Virus record (IMG/VR): IMGVR_UViG_3300029258_003546
Coordinates: 1-64,000 of that record
Source of the DNA: a virus
DNA: 64,000 bases
Reading direction: 5' to 3' (one strand)
Shown here: positions 30,138-39,132 of the stretch, one piece after another
Numbering within the stretch: position 1 is the stretch's first letter
How the letters are laid out: each line of letters starts with the position of its first letter
Program-made: the position numbers and the translations under genes
The notes under the pieces: model-generated
The model's database searches: none
Seen by the model: the letters and a program-made list of their open reading frames with translations, nothing else
Told to the model about the DNA's origin: nothing

Positions 30138-30317
30138 ATGGCAAAGAAAGGTCCGTTTGGCGTACTGGAGAGTTACGTAGCAGTATATGTTGTAGGTGCT
30201 ATAATAGTGTTTTGGATCGTACAGCCGTACCTGGAAGGCCTGATAGCGCTAGCGCTGTTGATAGGTGTTCTAGTCCTAGTAAGAAAGATTCTGGAGGCGT
30301 CGAATGAGCGTAAGTAG
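30138..30317 (+). CDS. Small membrane protein
   Basis: 59 residues with one or two membrane helices (YVAVYVVGAIIVFWIV and LIALALLIGVLVLV) and a basic tail. The ribosome site is weak. The divergent gap 30031-30137 before it probably holds promoters for both strands (TATACAAT near 30113). Overlaps the next gene by 14 bp. Confidence 0.6.
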   Translation: MAKKGPFGVLESYVAVYVVGAIIVFWIVQPYLEGLIALALLIGVLVLVRKILEASNERK

Positions 30318-30477
30318 AGATTCTAGACATTACGTACGAAATTCGGTAATCAGAGCTACCCGTACGGTAAGCAGATTTATGCGACGTAGACTGCGACTTC
30401 ATGACAAGCCTGTGACGCACGATCCGCACGATCTGACGCCGGATCGCGCGACGAAAATGGAGGACGAAGTAGAATGA
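30304..30477 (+). CDS. 57-residue basic protein
   Basis: Starts MSVSRDSRHYVRNSV, Arg-rich in the middle (RFMRRRLRLH), acidic at the end (KMEDEVE). It bridges the two membrane protein genes with a 14-bp overlap upstream and ATGA downstream, so it is translated as part of the same run. Confidence 0.6.
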   Translation: MSVSRDSRHYVRNSVIRATRTVSRFMRRRLRLHDKPVTHDPHDLTPDRATKMEDEVE

Positions 30478-30773
30478 GCTGGGGAACGGTGCTCTGGTGG
30501 TCTATTATTCTGGCCGTTGCCAATGCGGCTATCGTCAAGACCCTTTACGAAGGATCGATATTCGAGCGCCCAAAAGACTGGTTAGCTTCTAAGTCAGAAC
30601 GGGGTGGATGGTTGGCTCATATGATTTTGGAGTGGTGGGGTTGCGCCTACTGTATAAGTCATTGGACAGCAGCAGTATTGTGTGCCTGGGTAGTATATTT
30701 CAAAGCTTTCCCCTGGTGGTCGTTTCCTGTCATGTTGCTGATAGTTATACGAATTAGTAATCTAGATCTGTAG
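30474..30773 (+). CDS. DUF1360-like membrane protein
   Basis: 99 residues with three membrane segments. The central GCAYCISHWTAAVLCAW matches the C-x2-C-x2-H/W signature of DUF1360 phage and Bacillus membrane proteins. GGAGGACGAAGTAGA precedes the ATG. Function of the family is unknown. Confidence 0.7.
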   Translation: MSWGTVLWWSIILAVANAAIVKTLYEGSIFERPKDWLASKSERGGWLAHMILEWWGCAYCISHWTAAVLCAWVVYFKAFPWWSFPVMLLIVIRISNLDL

Positions 30774-30842
30774 CAATCGCGTTGTACGCGATAATCCTTG
30801 GCTGTGTCCGCAGGCACAGCATCATCTGGAGGCGCAGAATCG

Positions 30843-31076
30843 ATGATTCAGGCGTATGCAATAGGCGGACGAGTTTCCATGCCGGCCTTCCGCTTTCAGA
30901 GTACCAGCAGAAGCGGCGGCGGCCGCTGTACAGAAAGCCTAGTATTTCTGTTTAGAGGCCGATCATATAGTACTAGTACGGGGCTTAGGATAGGTTCGAT
31001 GTCACAGGGGCGGCGCAGGTTTTACCATACTTCTGCTTCTAGAGATTCTGTTGGTCGCGTATACAAATCTCTGTAA
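30843..31076 (+). CDS. Small Ser/Arg/Gly-rich protein
   Basis: 77 residues, basic, Ser/Arg/Gly/Tyr-rich (SRSGGGRCTES, SYSTSTGLR). CTGGAGGCGCAGAATCG precedes the ATG. Opens the second cluster of this family. Confidence 0.5.
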   Translation: MIQAYAIGGRVSMPAFRFQSTSRSGGGRCTESLVFLFRGRSYSTSTGLRIGSMSQGRRRFYHTSASRDSVGRVYKSL

Positions 31077-31094
31077 GTGCAGAGAGGAGCTACG

Positions 31095-31346
31095 ATGAGT
31101 GCGGTGTTTCTAGCTACGCCCTATACTTTTCACTGTAGAAGCGGTAGAAAAGTTCGCAGCACTTGCCTTGAAAGGGATAGAAGCTCATGCTTCTCAGGTG
31201 AGATACGCTTCACGCACGAGAGCGGTGAAATAAGATCGTTTACAGGGTACTATGACACTATATTCTCGAGCTACGAGGCGATATGCGCGTCGAGTCCTAC
31301 CGGTTCTTACATGCCCACGGTCAGAGACAGTAATCCCCGCCGATAG
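31095..31346 (+). CDS. Small Ser/Arg/Tyr/Cys-rich protein
   Basis: 83 residues; AGAGAGGAGCTACG precedes the ATG. Alternating pattern CFSGEIRFTHESGEIRSFTGYY suggests beta strands. Four Cys. No relatives recognised outside this window. Confidence 0.55.
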   Translation: MSAVFLATPYTFHCRSGRKVRSTCLERDRSSCFSGEIRFTHESGEIRSFTGYYDTIFSSYEAICASSPTGSYMPTVRDSNPRR

Positions 31347-31360
31347 AACGGAGGTGCGTG

Positions 31361-31624
31361 ATGTATTTGTATGTTTCTGATAGAGTAGACGCATTTGGCT
31401 GCAAATGTTCCAGACAGTACAGAAGCTGCGCGCGAACCAGGCGCAGAATTGCTGCAGTAAGCAACGTCGGAATAATTTATGGCAGCGTTTCTGGTATTTC
31501 CAGGCGCCTCGGAAACGTTGTTCGTCGGGTAGCATACGCTGCCTATGTTCGCAATAATGCCGGTCGGAAATACCCTTGTTACGTTGCTGTCAGCTACAGT
31601 CAAACAAGCAAGGAGGTACGATGA
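31361..31624 (+). CDS. Small Arg/Ser/Tyr/Cys-rich protein
   Basis: 87 residues; CGGAGGTGCGTG precedes the ATG. CKCSRQYRSCARTRRR near residue 14 is strongly basic. Overlaps the next gene by 4 bp (ATGA). Confidence 0.55.
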   Translation: MYLYVSDRVDAFGCKCSRQYRSCARTRRRIAAVSNVGIIYGSVSGISRRLGNVVRRVAYAAYVRNNAGRKYPCYVAVSYSQTSKEVR

Positions 31625-31845
31625 AGGTAAATAACGGAACACCTGTACGGATCCGGTGGCGCAGAAAGGCGAAGCCTAGATGGAACGGGCAGACTGGTGT
31701 TGTTAAAAAGGCGCACATAGGCCAGCCTGGTTCGAGAGTGCACCTGGTGCAGCTGAATAAACCGTTTCTTATGCCAACGGCAAAGAAGGGGATTAAAGAG
31801 CTGCTTATATCTGAGCGCGATTTGGAAATTCTGGAGGACGAATAG
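31621..31845 (+). CDS. Small KOW/SH3-like protein
   Basis: 74 residues; GCAAGGAGGTACG precedes the ATG. GTPVRIRWRRKAKPRWNGQTGVVKKAH fits a KOW-type beta barrel start, and the rest (VHLVQLNKPF) completes a small SH3-like fold. Such domains bind RNA or ribosomal and transcription proteins. Unlike its neighbours in composition. Confidence 0.55.
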   Translation: MKVNNGTPVRIRWRRKAKPRWNGQTGVVKKAHIGQPGSRVHLVQLNKPFLMPTAKKGIKELLISERDLEILEDE

Positions 31846-31847
31846 CT

Positions 31848-32096
31848 ATGGCTATGTACGAGCCTGATAATGATCTTCACCTGTTCGTTGTGAAAGTACA
31901 AGCCAAGTGGGATTACCTGACTGCGGTGGTGCGCGCTTCTGATTGTATCGCAGCAGAGCGGCTAGCTATAGATCTAGCTAAACAACAATGGTATGAAATC
32001 GTATACAAGGACGGATTGGAAGTCACTGATTGTATAAAGCTGGATCCTGATGGTACAGCTGAAGTAGTACATGCTACGTGGTTCGCTGTGGGGTAG
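31848..32096 (+). CDS. Hypothetical protein
   Basis: 82 residues, alpha/beta, acidic: VKVQAKWDYLTAVVRASDCIAAERLAIDLAKQQWYEIVYKDG resembles a small ferredoxin-like fold. The GGAGGACGAATAGCT upstream is partly inside the preceding gene. Unknown role. Confidence 0.6.
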   Translation: MAMYEPDNDLHLFVVKVQAKWDYLTAVVRASDCIAAERLAIDLAKQQWYEIVYKDGLEVTDCIKLDPDGTAEVVHATWFAVG

Positions 32097-32121
32097 AGTC
32101 TGATTTAGGAGCCAGCCAGTA

Positions 32122-32328
32122 ATGGTCCACGCATGGTTTATTGCGTACAGATGGTATCAAAAGTCTCGTAGTGGGTGCTTCATCAGCCCAGCACTCCGCA
32201 GCGTGGCTGCTTCGCATGCTATGTATGGTCACAAGACGTCAAGTGGATGCTCTTCTGCTAGGCACAAATATATGGTGGTATCACAGTCAAAAAGCCGCAC
32301 ACGCAGACGTGTGAGAAGCGAGAGCTAG
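32122..32328 (+). CDS. Small Ser/Arg-rich protein
   Basis: 68 residues; TTAGGAGCCAGCCAGTA precedes the ATG. The end SQSKSRTRRRVRSES is like an RS domain. The +1 frame is also open across most of the gene, so the coding call rests on the ribosome site. Confidence 0.45.
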   Translation: MVHAWFIAYRWYQKSRSGCFISPALRSVAASHAMYGHKTSSGCSSARHKYMVVSQSKSRTRRRVRSES

Positions 32329-32350
32329 ATGAATTTCGAAAGGATTCAAG

Positions 32351-32575
32351 ATGTTGTACGCGTGGACAGAGGTGCCTGTACGGCAGACGAGAACAAGCAG
32401 AACGCAAGGATTTCTCATAAGCAGCTCTCGTACACGAGTTTCTAGCTTATGCAGTTCCGGCACGAGGGGAAAGATTTCGGCATCCCTGTCAAGATATCAT
32501 TATGGGCCGGAATGGCTAAGCTATGTGGTTCGCAGTTCAACTGGCACGCTCTTATATAGCCAACGTACGCGATAG
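32351..32575 (+). CDS. Small Ser/Arg/Thr-rich protein
   Basis: 74 residues; TTTCGAAAGGATTCAAG precedes the ATG. Rich in RTSRT and SSSRTRVSS. Two 7-bp inverted repeats lie inside, no more than expected by chance. Confidence 0.45.
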   Translation: MLYAWTEVPVRQTRTSRTQGFLISSSRTRVSSLCSSGTRGKISASLSRYHYGPEWLSYVVRSSTGTLLYSQRTR

Positions 32576-32600
32576 GTGCTGTTCGAATAGGAGGGTGTGC

Positions 32601-32858
32601 ATGTGTATCGGCGTGCATCTTTCCAGGGGTCGGGTATCCCGCTGCTGCGGCCGCAGCGTGAGATATCTGAGCGCGTGTTTAGTCGATCGTAACGGCGTGG
32701 GCGGCGAAGTTTATCATCTTCGCATCAATAACAGCTGTAGCAGCTGTCAAGCAGGGCGCAGATGCCGCTCGTTTTCAACCGTAAACAGCACAGTAGCTGC
32801 TGGCTTGATACCGTACAGAGTACAAAGCTGGAGTCGAAGATACAGCGGACTGTACTAG
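32601..32858 (+). CDS. Small Arg/Ser/Cys-rich protein
   Basis: 85 residues; AATAGGAGGGTGTGC precedes the ATG. Seven Cys (RCCGRS, SCSSCQAGRRC). Family member with a good ribosome site. Confidence 0.55.
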   Translation: MCIGVHLSRGRVSRCCGRSVRYLSACLVDRNGVGGEVYHLRINNSCSSCQAGRRCRSFSTVNSTVAAGLIPYRVQSWSRRYSGLY

Positions 32859-32877
32859 GCTGGGGAAGGAGGAGTAT

Positions 32878-33108
32878 ATGTTTGTGCCGGGCCACCATCC
32901 TGTCGAAGGTGACTGGTCTTATTGCCTATTTACTCGCAGAAGAAAAGCATGGTGCAGCGTAATAAACAGGCCGGGCAGATCCAGAACGGGTAGCAGTCGC
33001 AGTGCCGGTAAAAGAAGATCGAAGACGTTGTCGGCATCAGACAGCGGAGCCTTGCGTACATGTAAACGCAGCTGGATCAGGTGCAGAGGCGGAATTTACA
33101 GAGCTTGA
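32878..33108 (+). CDS. Small Arg/Ser-rich protein
   Basis: 76 residues; GGGAAGGAGGAGTAT precedes the ATG, one of the best ribosome sites in the family. RPGRSRTGSSRSAGKRRSK is a strong basic stretch, which suggests nucleic acid binding. Confidence 0.55.
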   Translation: MFVPGHHPVEGDWSYCLFTRRRKAWCSVINRPGRSRTGSSRSAGKRRSKTLSASDSGALRTCKRSWIRCRGGIYRA

Positions 33109-33128
33109 GCTCGGGAGCAGCAGCAGCG

Positions 33129-33380
33129 ATGTATATGCAGACAGCTATGTACGGACGCGCAGCCATGTCTTGTCGTAGCATATCAGGACGGAACAGCATT
33201 GTACGTAGCAAGGCAACAACAGGGAGCGGGAGTTTCAGATCAACTTGCTACGATCTATCTCGTACATACCCGGCCATATACAGCTCGGCTTGCCGCTCCC
33301 AGTACTGGCTCGGCTCGTTAGCAGATAAAAGAAACTGCAGCACAGTCGATCATACGTTGTCTCAACCAGCAAGGAGTTAA
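33129..33380 (+). CDS. Small Ser/Arg/Tyr-rich protein
   Basis: 83 residues with a weak GGGAGCAGCAGCAG site; GTG 33081 in frame is an alternative start. Two interleaved inverted repeats (CGTAGCAAG/CTTGCTACG and GGGAGCGG/CCGCTCCC, 33204-33300) could form a pseudoknot in the mRNA just before the nuclease gene. Confidence 0.4.
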   Translation: MYMQTAMYGRAAMSCRSISGRNSIVRSKATTGSGSFRSTCYDLSRTYPAIYSSACRSQYWLGSLADKRNCSTVDHTLSQPARS

Positions 33381-33382
33381 AT

Positions 33383-34390
33383 ATGCGTGCGGTCGTAACA
33401 GGCGACACACACTTGAATGCCAAGCCGTATAAAGCAGTCGAGAGTTTTTACGGCTTATGGCAAGCATTCCAAATCGCTCAGGCGCGTAATCTGCCATTAG
33501 TGCATCTGGGCGACATGTTTGACAGTACCAGACCTTCATCTTCTACATGTAGCGTGCTCCAGCGCGTGGCCAGGAACTTTGACTCAACTAAAATATTCTA
33601 TATTCTGGGCAACCACGACAAGACTGACAATCCGTGGCAGGAGACCATACTGAAAAATGCCGAGCATCTGCCGTCGAATGTGGGTCTTGACTATACATCT
33701 GAGCCTGACGAAGTGATACGATTCATTAAGACATCTGCGTGTCCGGTAGTTTGCGTACACGCGTTTATAGGCGATATTCTACCATCCAGCACGATCCCCA
33801 TAGAGAGCATAAGTCCTAGTCCAACAGTATTGTCGGGGCATTTTCATGTGCCGTGCCAGATAGAGGCGCCAGGAGCCAAGGTTGTCTATGTTGGTAGTTC
33901 CCATCAGGTTGTCAAATTCAGGGAACCAGAAGCCTCTTTTATAGCTCATCCGACGAACAACAAGCGCGTACTGGTCGTTGATTTTGAGACTGGCGAAATG
34001 GAGGGGATAGAACTTCAAACACGTCAGTATGTGACGGTAATAGCGTTGGAAGATATAAAGGTACCGGATACTATAGGTGAGCCTGTTTCTCTACCGCCTG
34101 CGCTCAGTATATTGACCGGCGTCAAAGCTCTAAGACCGTTTGTACGGGTCGTCTACAGCGATAAGTATACGCCTGCTGATGTGCATGATCTATTTGATGA
34201 ACGTCTCACAATACTGGAAACGATGCCAGCGCCAGTATCAAAGAAAGCGGTTGATTCGGAATTCTGGTCGCTGGAAGACGTCTTGTGTGAGTATCTACCT
34301 GCTGGCGATGCTAGGTCCTTTGTGGAAAGCCTGGTGCAAAATCCGGAGGATGCGGTAAGTGATCTGCGTAAACAGTTTGAAGTTGACTAA
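33383..34390 (+). CDS. Mre11/SbcD-like nuclease (T4 gp47 type)
   Basis: 335 residues. Metallophosphoesterase motifs: GDTH (7-10), GDMFD (near 43), GNHD (near 77), VHAFIGD and GHFH (near 157). With the Rad50-like partner encoded next, it forms the complex that processes double-strand ends for recombination-dependent replication in T4-like phages. GCAAGGAGTTAAAT precedes the ATG. Overlaps the partner gene by 32 bp. Confidence 0.92.
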   Translation: MRAVVTGDTHLNAKPYKAVESFYGLWQAFQIAQARNLPLVHLGDMFDSTRPSSSTCSVLQRVARNFDSTKIFYILGNHDKTDNPWQETILKNAEHLPSNVGLDYTSEPDEVIRFIKTSACPVVCVHAFIGDILPSSTIPIESISPSPTVLSGHFHVPCQIEAPGAKVVYVGSSHQVVKFREPEASFIAHPTNNKRVLVVDFETGEMEGIELQTRQYVTVIALEDIKVPDTIGEPVSLPPALSILTGVKALRPFVRVVYSDKYTPADVHDLFDERLTILETMPAPVSKKAVDSEFWSLEDVLCEYLPAGDARSFVESLVQNPEDAVSDLRKQFEVD

Positions 34391-36494
34391 CTTTGGCTGC
34401 TATCGAGCGGCCGATTTGGTGTTTCCCGCTGTTGGTGTTATTGGCATTGTCGGACCTAACGGTTCTGGCAAATCGACTATTCTGGAAGCAATACGTTTTC
34501 TCATATCAGGACGGGTATCAGGCACTCTGTCTACTATGGTAACGACAGGAGAATCTGCCGGTAAGGTTTCAGGCGAGATCACTATTACGCTTCCCGGACA
34601 ACAGCCGTTCAATGTGGCGATAACGCGTCCCTTGCAGGGTCGGCATACTGCTAAACTCGCTGGAACGAAGGTAACTGGTGCTAAGGCTGTGACTGAGAAG
34701 CTTCAGGAGCTGCTGGGCGTCTCACCAGTCAGACTGGTCGAGACCAGCTTGCCAGTATTCAGCGCTCAGACTGCTCTGTTGACAGCTGCCCCGGTAGAAC
34801 GCGTAAGCTTGTGGGAGCGGCTGTTAGACTGCGAGAAGTTTCGCGCAGCCAGGGCTTGCGCAGTCAAGCACCTGAAAGCTGCCGCTGTTACAGACTTCTC
34901 AGATGCCATTTCTTCTCTGCGAGCCGGCATTGAGCGGAACGAACAGCAGCATCACGAGCTGGAGGACAAATTTCTGTCGATCAAGCTCGGCCTGGAGGCT
35001 ATGCGGCTGGTAGAAAACGATATGAGAGCGATGGTCACGGAAGCACATAAACGAGCATCCAGCAACCGTGAAGCCACTGCTAATGCCGAGGCGATAAGCC
35101 GTTTACAGCGGAAAATAGATGAGCTTGCTCAACGCAAGACGGAAAATCAGAGGAAGCTGGACGACGCTGTTGTTGAGCAGCTACGTTTACGCACCGAGTG
35201 CGAAAGGCTTGGTTTAGAACCGACTGCTACTGCGGCACAGATCCGCACGATCAGGAATTACGCGGCAGAAAAATCAACCTGTCAACGAGAAGTAGAGCGG
35301 CTACAGAAGTCACTAGACAAAACGGCTCAATCGATGGAGAAGCTTGCCGGCTGCAAGGAACAATTGGAGCAGGCGCAGCAGCAACAGCACGCAGCGATGG
35401 CAGAGAAAGAGCTGGCAGATGAAGTGCTGTCGCATATGAGTCAGGACGGAACCTGCTACGTTTGTAAGCAGGATATTTCAGAGCTGAATCTAGCGCAAAC
35501 ATACGAAGCTCAGCAGAAGCGAGCTGCGACAATTCTGGACAAGCTGTACGTTGAGCTGATACAGCTGCGGCAGCAGTCTGCTCACCTGGATTCACTGTCC
35601 GGTCGACGCGAGCAGATTGAGAAGGATTTGTCCAAGGCCAGTACCGCCCTTCGAGTTGCGAAGAAGCGTCTGCCTGCTAACGAAGCTACTACACCGCGAC
35701 AGATAGACGGCTTATTGGCCGACATGGATCGCATGCCTGATGCGCAGGCGTGCAGAGATGCTGTAGAAAACATCGAGCGCCAGCTGGCCGAGTTGTGCCT
35801 TGAATTGACAAAGCTGGAGGAGGCTGGTCTGTCTTTTATAACACCCACCAAAGCTCAACTAGAAGCTGAACAGGCGGCAGAAAAGGGTCTGGAAAGGATA
35901 AGCCAGCTGGAAGGGCAAATGATAGCTACACAGCCGCAGCTGAAGCGCTATGAGAAAGAAGCTTCTGAGCTGCACAGTGATTTAGAGAGGATGACTGCCA
36001 AACAGGAAGGTGTAGAAAGGCAGAAAGCGTTTTATGACCTGCTGCAGGTAGCTGTTGATCTTCTACACCCAAGCAAGCTGCCCAGAAAGTATATGTCTGC
36101 CCGGCTCCACGAGGTAGAAGCTGATATCAATGCTACGCTGCAGAATATGAGCAGCAGATTTTCCGTCTCTATTACCGACGAGTGTGAAATACTAGCTGTA
36201 TTTGAGGACGGGCTCACCAGGTCTACTACCATGATGTCGCCCGGCGAGCTTTTGAGGTTGGCGGTAGCTTTGCGCATAGCTTTACAGCGATGCGTAGTGC
36301 GTAGTGGCATCATGAGTTTCGATGAGCCTACCGCTCATCTAGACGAGAATTCTCGAGACGCTGTGGGCTTGGCTGCAGACGCGTTGAAGGACGGAGTGAG
36401 CCAGGTATTTCTGATCACGCACTATGCGCCGCTGTGCGCCAAGGTTGACCGCCTGATACGTGTTGCGCAGGATCATACGGTTACAGTCTGCTAG
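34359..36494 (+). CDS. Rad50/SbcC-like ATPase (T4 gp46 type)
   Basis: 711 residues from GTG (GGAGGATGCGGTAA upstream). Walker A GPNGSGKST (32-40), long coiled coils on both sides of a zinc hook CYVC (C366, C369), ABC signature SPGELLRLA (near 627) and Walker B MSFDEPTAHLD (D655, E656). It is the ATPase arm of the nuclease complex that trims DNA ends in recombination. Confidence 0.93.
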   Translation: MICVNSLKLTNFGCYRAADLVFPAVGVIGIVGPNGSGKSTILEAIRFLISGRVSGTLSTMVTTGESAGKVSGEITITLPGQQPFNVAITRPLQGRHTAKLAGTKVTGAKAVTEKLQELLGVSPVRLVETSLPVFSAQTALLTAAPVERVSLWERLLDCEKFRAARACAVKHLKAAAVTDFSDAISSLRAGIERNEQQHHELEDKFLSIKLGLEAMRLVENDMRAMVTEAHKRASSNREATANAEAISRLQRKIDELAQRKTENQRKLDDAVVEQLRLRTECERLGLEPTATAAQIRTIRNYAAEKSTCQREVERLQKSLDKTAQSMEKLAGCKEQLEQAQQQQHAAMAEKELADEVLSHMSQDGTCYVCKQDISELNLAQTYEAQQKRAATILDKLYVELIQLRQQSAHLDSLSGRREQIEKDLSKASTALRVAKKRLPANEATTPRQIDGLLADMDRMPDAQACRDAVENIERQLAELCLELTKLEEAGLSFITPTKAQLEAEQAAEKGLERISQLEGQMIATQPQLKRYEKEASELHSDLERMTAKQEGVERQKAFYDLLQVAVDLLHPSKLPRKYMSARLHEVEADINATLQNMSSRFSVSITDECEILAVFEDGLTRSTTMMSPGELLRLAVALRIALQRCVVRSGIMSFDEPTAHLDENSRDAVGLAADALKDGVSQVFLITHYAPLCAKVDRLIRVAQDHTVTVC

Positions 36495-36522
36495 AATCGA
36501 CACCTTGCTGAAAGGATCTGTT

Positions 36523-36804
36523 ATGCATGCTGCGCTGCTGCAGAGTAAAAGGCGATACGCGATGTACGGTTCGCAGTACGGAAGCTATTGCAGAAACAGC
36601 CACAGAGCGAGGGCATTCGACAGCTATTGCCGTGTTAAGAATGATCGGCTCATTTGTAAGCGATCGTACATTGCCTCGATGATTTATCGAGATCTGCGCA
36701 TTTCAGCCTCTCTAGCTGTCACTGGTCGTGGTAAATCACTTCGCGGCTCACGAGCAAGGGCGCACGAGATAACGTTTGTCAGCTGTTCGTCGCAAATCTG
36801 CTAG
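36523..36804 (+). CDS. Small Arg/Ser/Tyr/Cys-rich protein
   Basis: 93 residues; TGAAAGGATCTGTT precedes the ATG. Strongly basic (RSYIASMIYRDLR, GKSLRGSRARAHE). Its stop codon TAG is the TAG inside the 14-bp palindrome at 36799. Confidence 0.5.
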   Translation: MHAALLQSKRRYAMYGSQYGSYCRNSHRARAFDSYCRVKNDRLICKRSYIASMIYRDLRISASLAVTGRGKSLRGSRARAHEITFVSCSSQIC

Positions 36805-36812
36805 GACTAGCA
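36799..36812. repeat. 14-bp palindrome TGCTAG-GA-CTAGCA
   Basis: Copy of the recurrent palindrome, overlapping the stop of the upstream gene and 25 nt before the GTG of the next one. Confidence 0.8.
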
Positions 36813-36837
36813 AATTTGTGCTCAAGGAGAATGAAGC

Positions 36838-37146
36838 GTGGTAGCCGCTATTTTGACAGCTGCATCATGCGTGCACCATACCGAGCACCATACCTGTTTT
36901 GAGATTTACAGCGGTTGCACTTCGAAGTACAACTTCAGTGTACGTACCAGCCGCGTGTATGCGCGCCTCAACCGTTTCCCTGGAGGTTTGATGCCTTTCA
37001 ACAGATCTAGAGTCCATATGCCGCATCGAACCTCAAGTTACAGGACGAGTATACGATCTGTGGCAGGGTACGCATCAAACAAACGCGCTATACTTTCCCA
37101 CACCGCGCAGATGTTCGCGTCTATAAGCGAAAAAGGAAAGGAATAG
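36838..37146 (+). CDS. Small Ser/Arg/His-rich protein
   Basis: 102 residues from GTG after AAGGAGAATGAAGC. Start MVAAILTAASCVHH is like the genes at 54029 and 54390. Middle is Arg/Ser/Tyr-rich. Lies between the Rad50-like and UvsW-like genes without evident relation to them. Confidence 0.5.
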   Translation: MVAAILTAASCVHHTEHHTCFEIYSGCTSKYNFSVRTSRVYARLNRFPGGLMPFNRSRVHMPHRTSSYRTSIRSVAGYASNKRAILSHTAQMFASISEKGKE

Positions 37147-37160
37147 GCAGATGAAAACGT

Positions 37161-38594
37161 ATGAAATCAGGACACCTCAAATTGCGAATAACACTGACGT
37201 TGCAGGAAAATTTGTTGCTCATCGAACCGGTGGTGGATACGCTGAAAAGCGAACTATCAGGCTGGCGACGTATTTATCCTGAAAGCTCGTTTTTCCGCGG
37301 CGGCAAACCCGTCAATTGCCGAGAAACGTTTTATCGTATTGTAGGCAATCGGATGTGCACATACGGCGGATTTGCGCATCGTGTGTATAAATGCCTGTCC
37401 AAGGAAGGTCACCAAGTACGCGTAGTAGATACCAGGAAGTCGCTAGGGACGCCCAATCTGAAAAAGCTGGGATCTCTCAGGGAGACCCAGGACAAAATCA
37501 TAGCAGCAGCCGTAGCTTTTGGAGGAGGAATCGTATCTGCTCCTACAGCCTACGGCAAGAGCCGGCTGATAGTGGAGATAGCATCTCTATGGAACGTGCC
37601 TATACTCGTCATTGCGCCATCGATACCGGTTGTCGAGACCATATACTCCAGATTGTTGGAACGCTTCGCTGACGTAGGCATAGTTACCGGCAGCCGCGCT
37701 ATCGAGCGGCGCATAACCGTAACGACGCCGATGTCTATGATGAAATGCTCGCTGGCAGACTATCGATTGGGCATATTTGACGAGGTGCATACATCGGCTG
37801 CTCCTGTAACGTGGAACAACCTGACCCATCTGACCAATGCCAGGCTTCTAGGCCTGAGTGCTTCCTGGAACGCACGCAGCGACGGCGCTACCCGCGCTAT
37901 CGAAGCGCTGTTCGGACCGTTGATCTACCGGATGACGTACAAGCAGGCAGTAAAGGCCGGGCTGATAGCGCCTATTTGTGTGGAATTCATAGAGGTCAGA
38001 GGTACAGTAGATACAGGCCGGTCGTTTACGATAGCCCAGAAAAAGCGGAAGCTTCTGTGGCGAAACGAAACGAGGAACAAAGCTATCGCCAGCCTGGTCA
38101 AGCGGCTGGAGAAAGAGCGCCCCAATCGTCAGATACTGATCATGGCCGCCACCCTGGAACACTGCCTAGAGTTGAGAAAATGGTTGCCTGATTACAAGCT
38201 CAGCTACGCGAATATCAACAACAAGCAGATCAAACGATTTACAAGGGCAGGCTTATGGGATCCCGAGAAAGATACACCACTTGACAGAACTGCGCGTACC
38301 GCACTGAGAAATGACTTTGAAACTAGAAAGCTAAGAAAAGCTATCTCAACACGCACTTGGGGCCAGGGCGTAGATTTTGTAGAATTAGATACACTGGTAC
38401 GCGTCGATGGCGGTCGATCGAAGATTGATGCCACGCAAATTCCCGGCAGAGTTTCGCGTCTCTGCAGCAGCAAGGAATACGGTGCCGTTTATGATTTCTG
38501 GGACAGCTTTGACGAGACTGCGCTCAACGCATCCATTGCGCGTATGAAGCAGTATCGCAAGCACGGCTGGAAGATCATATTGCCAGAAAGCTAG
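37161..38594 (+). CDS. UvsW-like SF2 helicase
   Basis: 477 residues. Motif I SAPTAYGKSRL (126 onward), motif II FDEVH (D207), motif III GLSAS, motif VI QIPGRVSRL. The N-terminal 100 residues correspond to the small UvsW double-stranded DNA-binding domain. T4 UvsW unwinds R-loops and branched DNA and drives the switch from origin- to recombination-dependent replication. AAAGGA lies 19 nt before this ATG; an ATG at 37151 in another frame gives only 43 residues. Confidence 0.85.
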   Translation: MKSGHLKLRITLTLQENLLLIEPVVDTLKSELSGWRRIYPESSFFRGGKPVNCRETFYRIVGNRMCTYGGFAHRVYKCLSKEGHQVRVVDTRKSLGTPNLKKLGSLRETQDKIIAAAVAFGGGIVSAPTAYGKSRLIVEIASLWNVPILVIAPSIPVVETIYSRLLERFADVGIVTGSRAIERRITVTTPMSMMKCSLADYRLGIFDEVHTSAAPVTWNNLTHLTNARLLGLSASWNARSDGATRAIEALFGPLIYRMTYKQAVKAGLIAPICVEFIEVRGTVDTGRSFTIAQKKRKLLWRNETRNKAIASLVKRLEKERPNRQILIMAATLEHCLELRKWLPDYKLSYANINNKQIKRFTRAGLWDPEKDTPLDRTARTALRNDFETRKLRKAISTRTWGQGVDFVELDTLVRVDGGRSKIDATQIPGRVSRLCSSKEYGAVYDFWDSFDETALNASIARMKQYRKHGWKIILPES

Positions 38595-38595
38595 C

Positions 38596-39132
38596 ATGCG
38601 TAGTCAGAATACCATAGGCAGCTCGCTCCGCAACACGTATGTCAGACTTCGTAGGCAGCAGAAGCCAGGGTACAACATACACCCGAAATTCCGCTACGTA
38701 TGGCCCAGGTTGGCGGATCAAATCAGGCAGAAAGGCGCCGATCCTGTATTGTTCGTAGAGGTTCAGTTCTCGCGGGCCGACGCAGCTCCGTTTCCTAACA
38801 TGCTGTTGTCGGAGCGCGCATGGGATAACTATGACGAGTACCTGTCGAATCGAACGACTGCGTTGTACATGGCTGACCGCTTGGCCTGGGAATTGAGAGA
38901 ATTTTCAGCCAGAACAAAGTTGGTTGGAAGCGCAGTCAAGGCCCTACAGGATGCGAATCTGAATATTACGCCTCTACTGAGATACACCTTGGCTGAGATG
39001 CTGAATCATTCGGAAATAGCTGATACATGGAAAGATAGCGCTGCTGCATTTGCTCAGAAGTACGTTTTGTACCGGGACGCAGTGGCAGCGTGGAAGGAGA
39101 CGTCTACATGCCGTCAGGGAATGAACTTCTAA
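38596..39132 (+). CDS. Hypothetical protein upstream of helicase
   Basis: 178 residues, mostly helical and basic at the start. No motif. It overlaps the DnaB-type helicase gene by 25 bp, a position where phages often encode the helicase loader, but nothing in the sequence proves that role. Confidence 0.6.
   Translation: MRSQNTIGSSLRNTYVRLRRQQKPGYNIHPKFRYVWPRLADQIRQKGADPVLFVEVQFSRADAAPFPNMLLSERAWDNYDEYLSNRTTALYMADRLAWELREFSARTKLVGSAVKALQDANLNITPLLRYTLAEMLNHSEIADTWKDSAAAFAQKYVLYRDAVAAWKETSTCRQGMNF

Noticed and set aside
32351-33380. Structured RNAs in place of the small Ser/Arg-rich genes
   Set aside because: Inverted repeats of 7-9 bp found there are near the number expected by chance, unlike the 11-14 bp stems of the RNA island, and several starts have strong ribosome sites.
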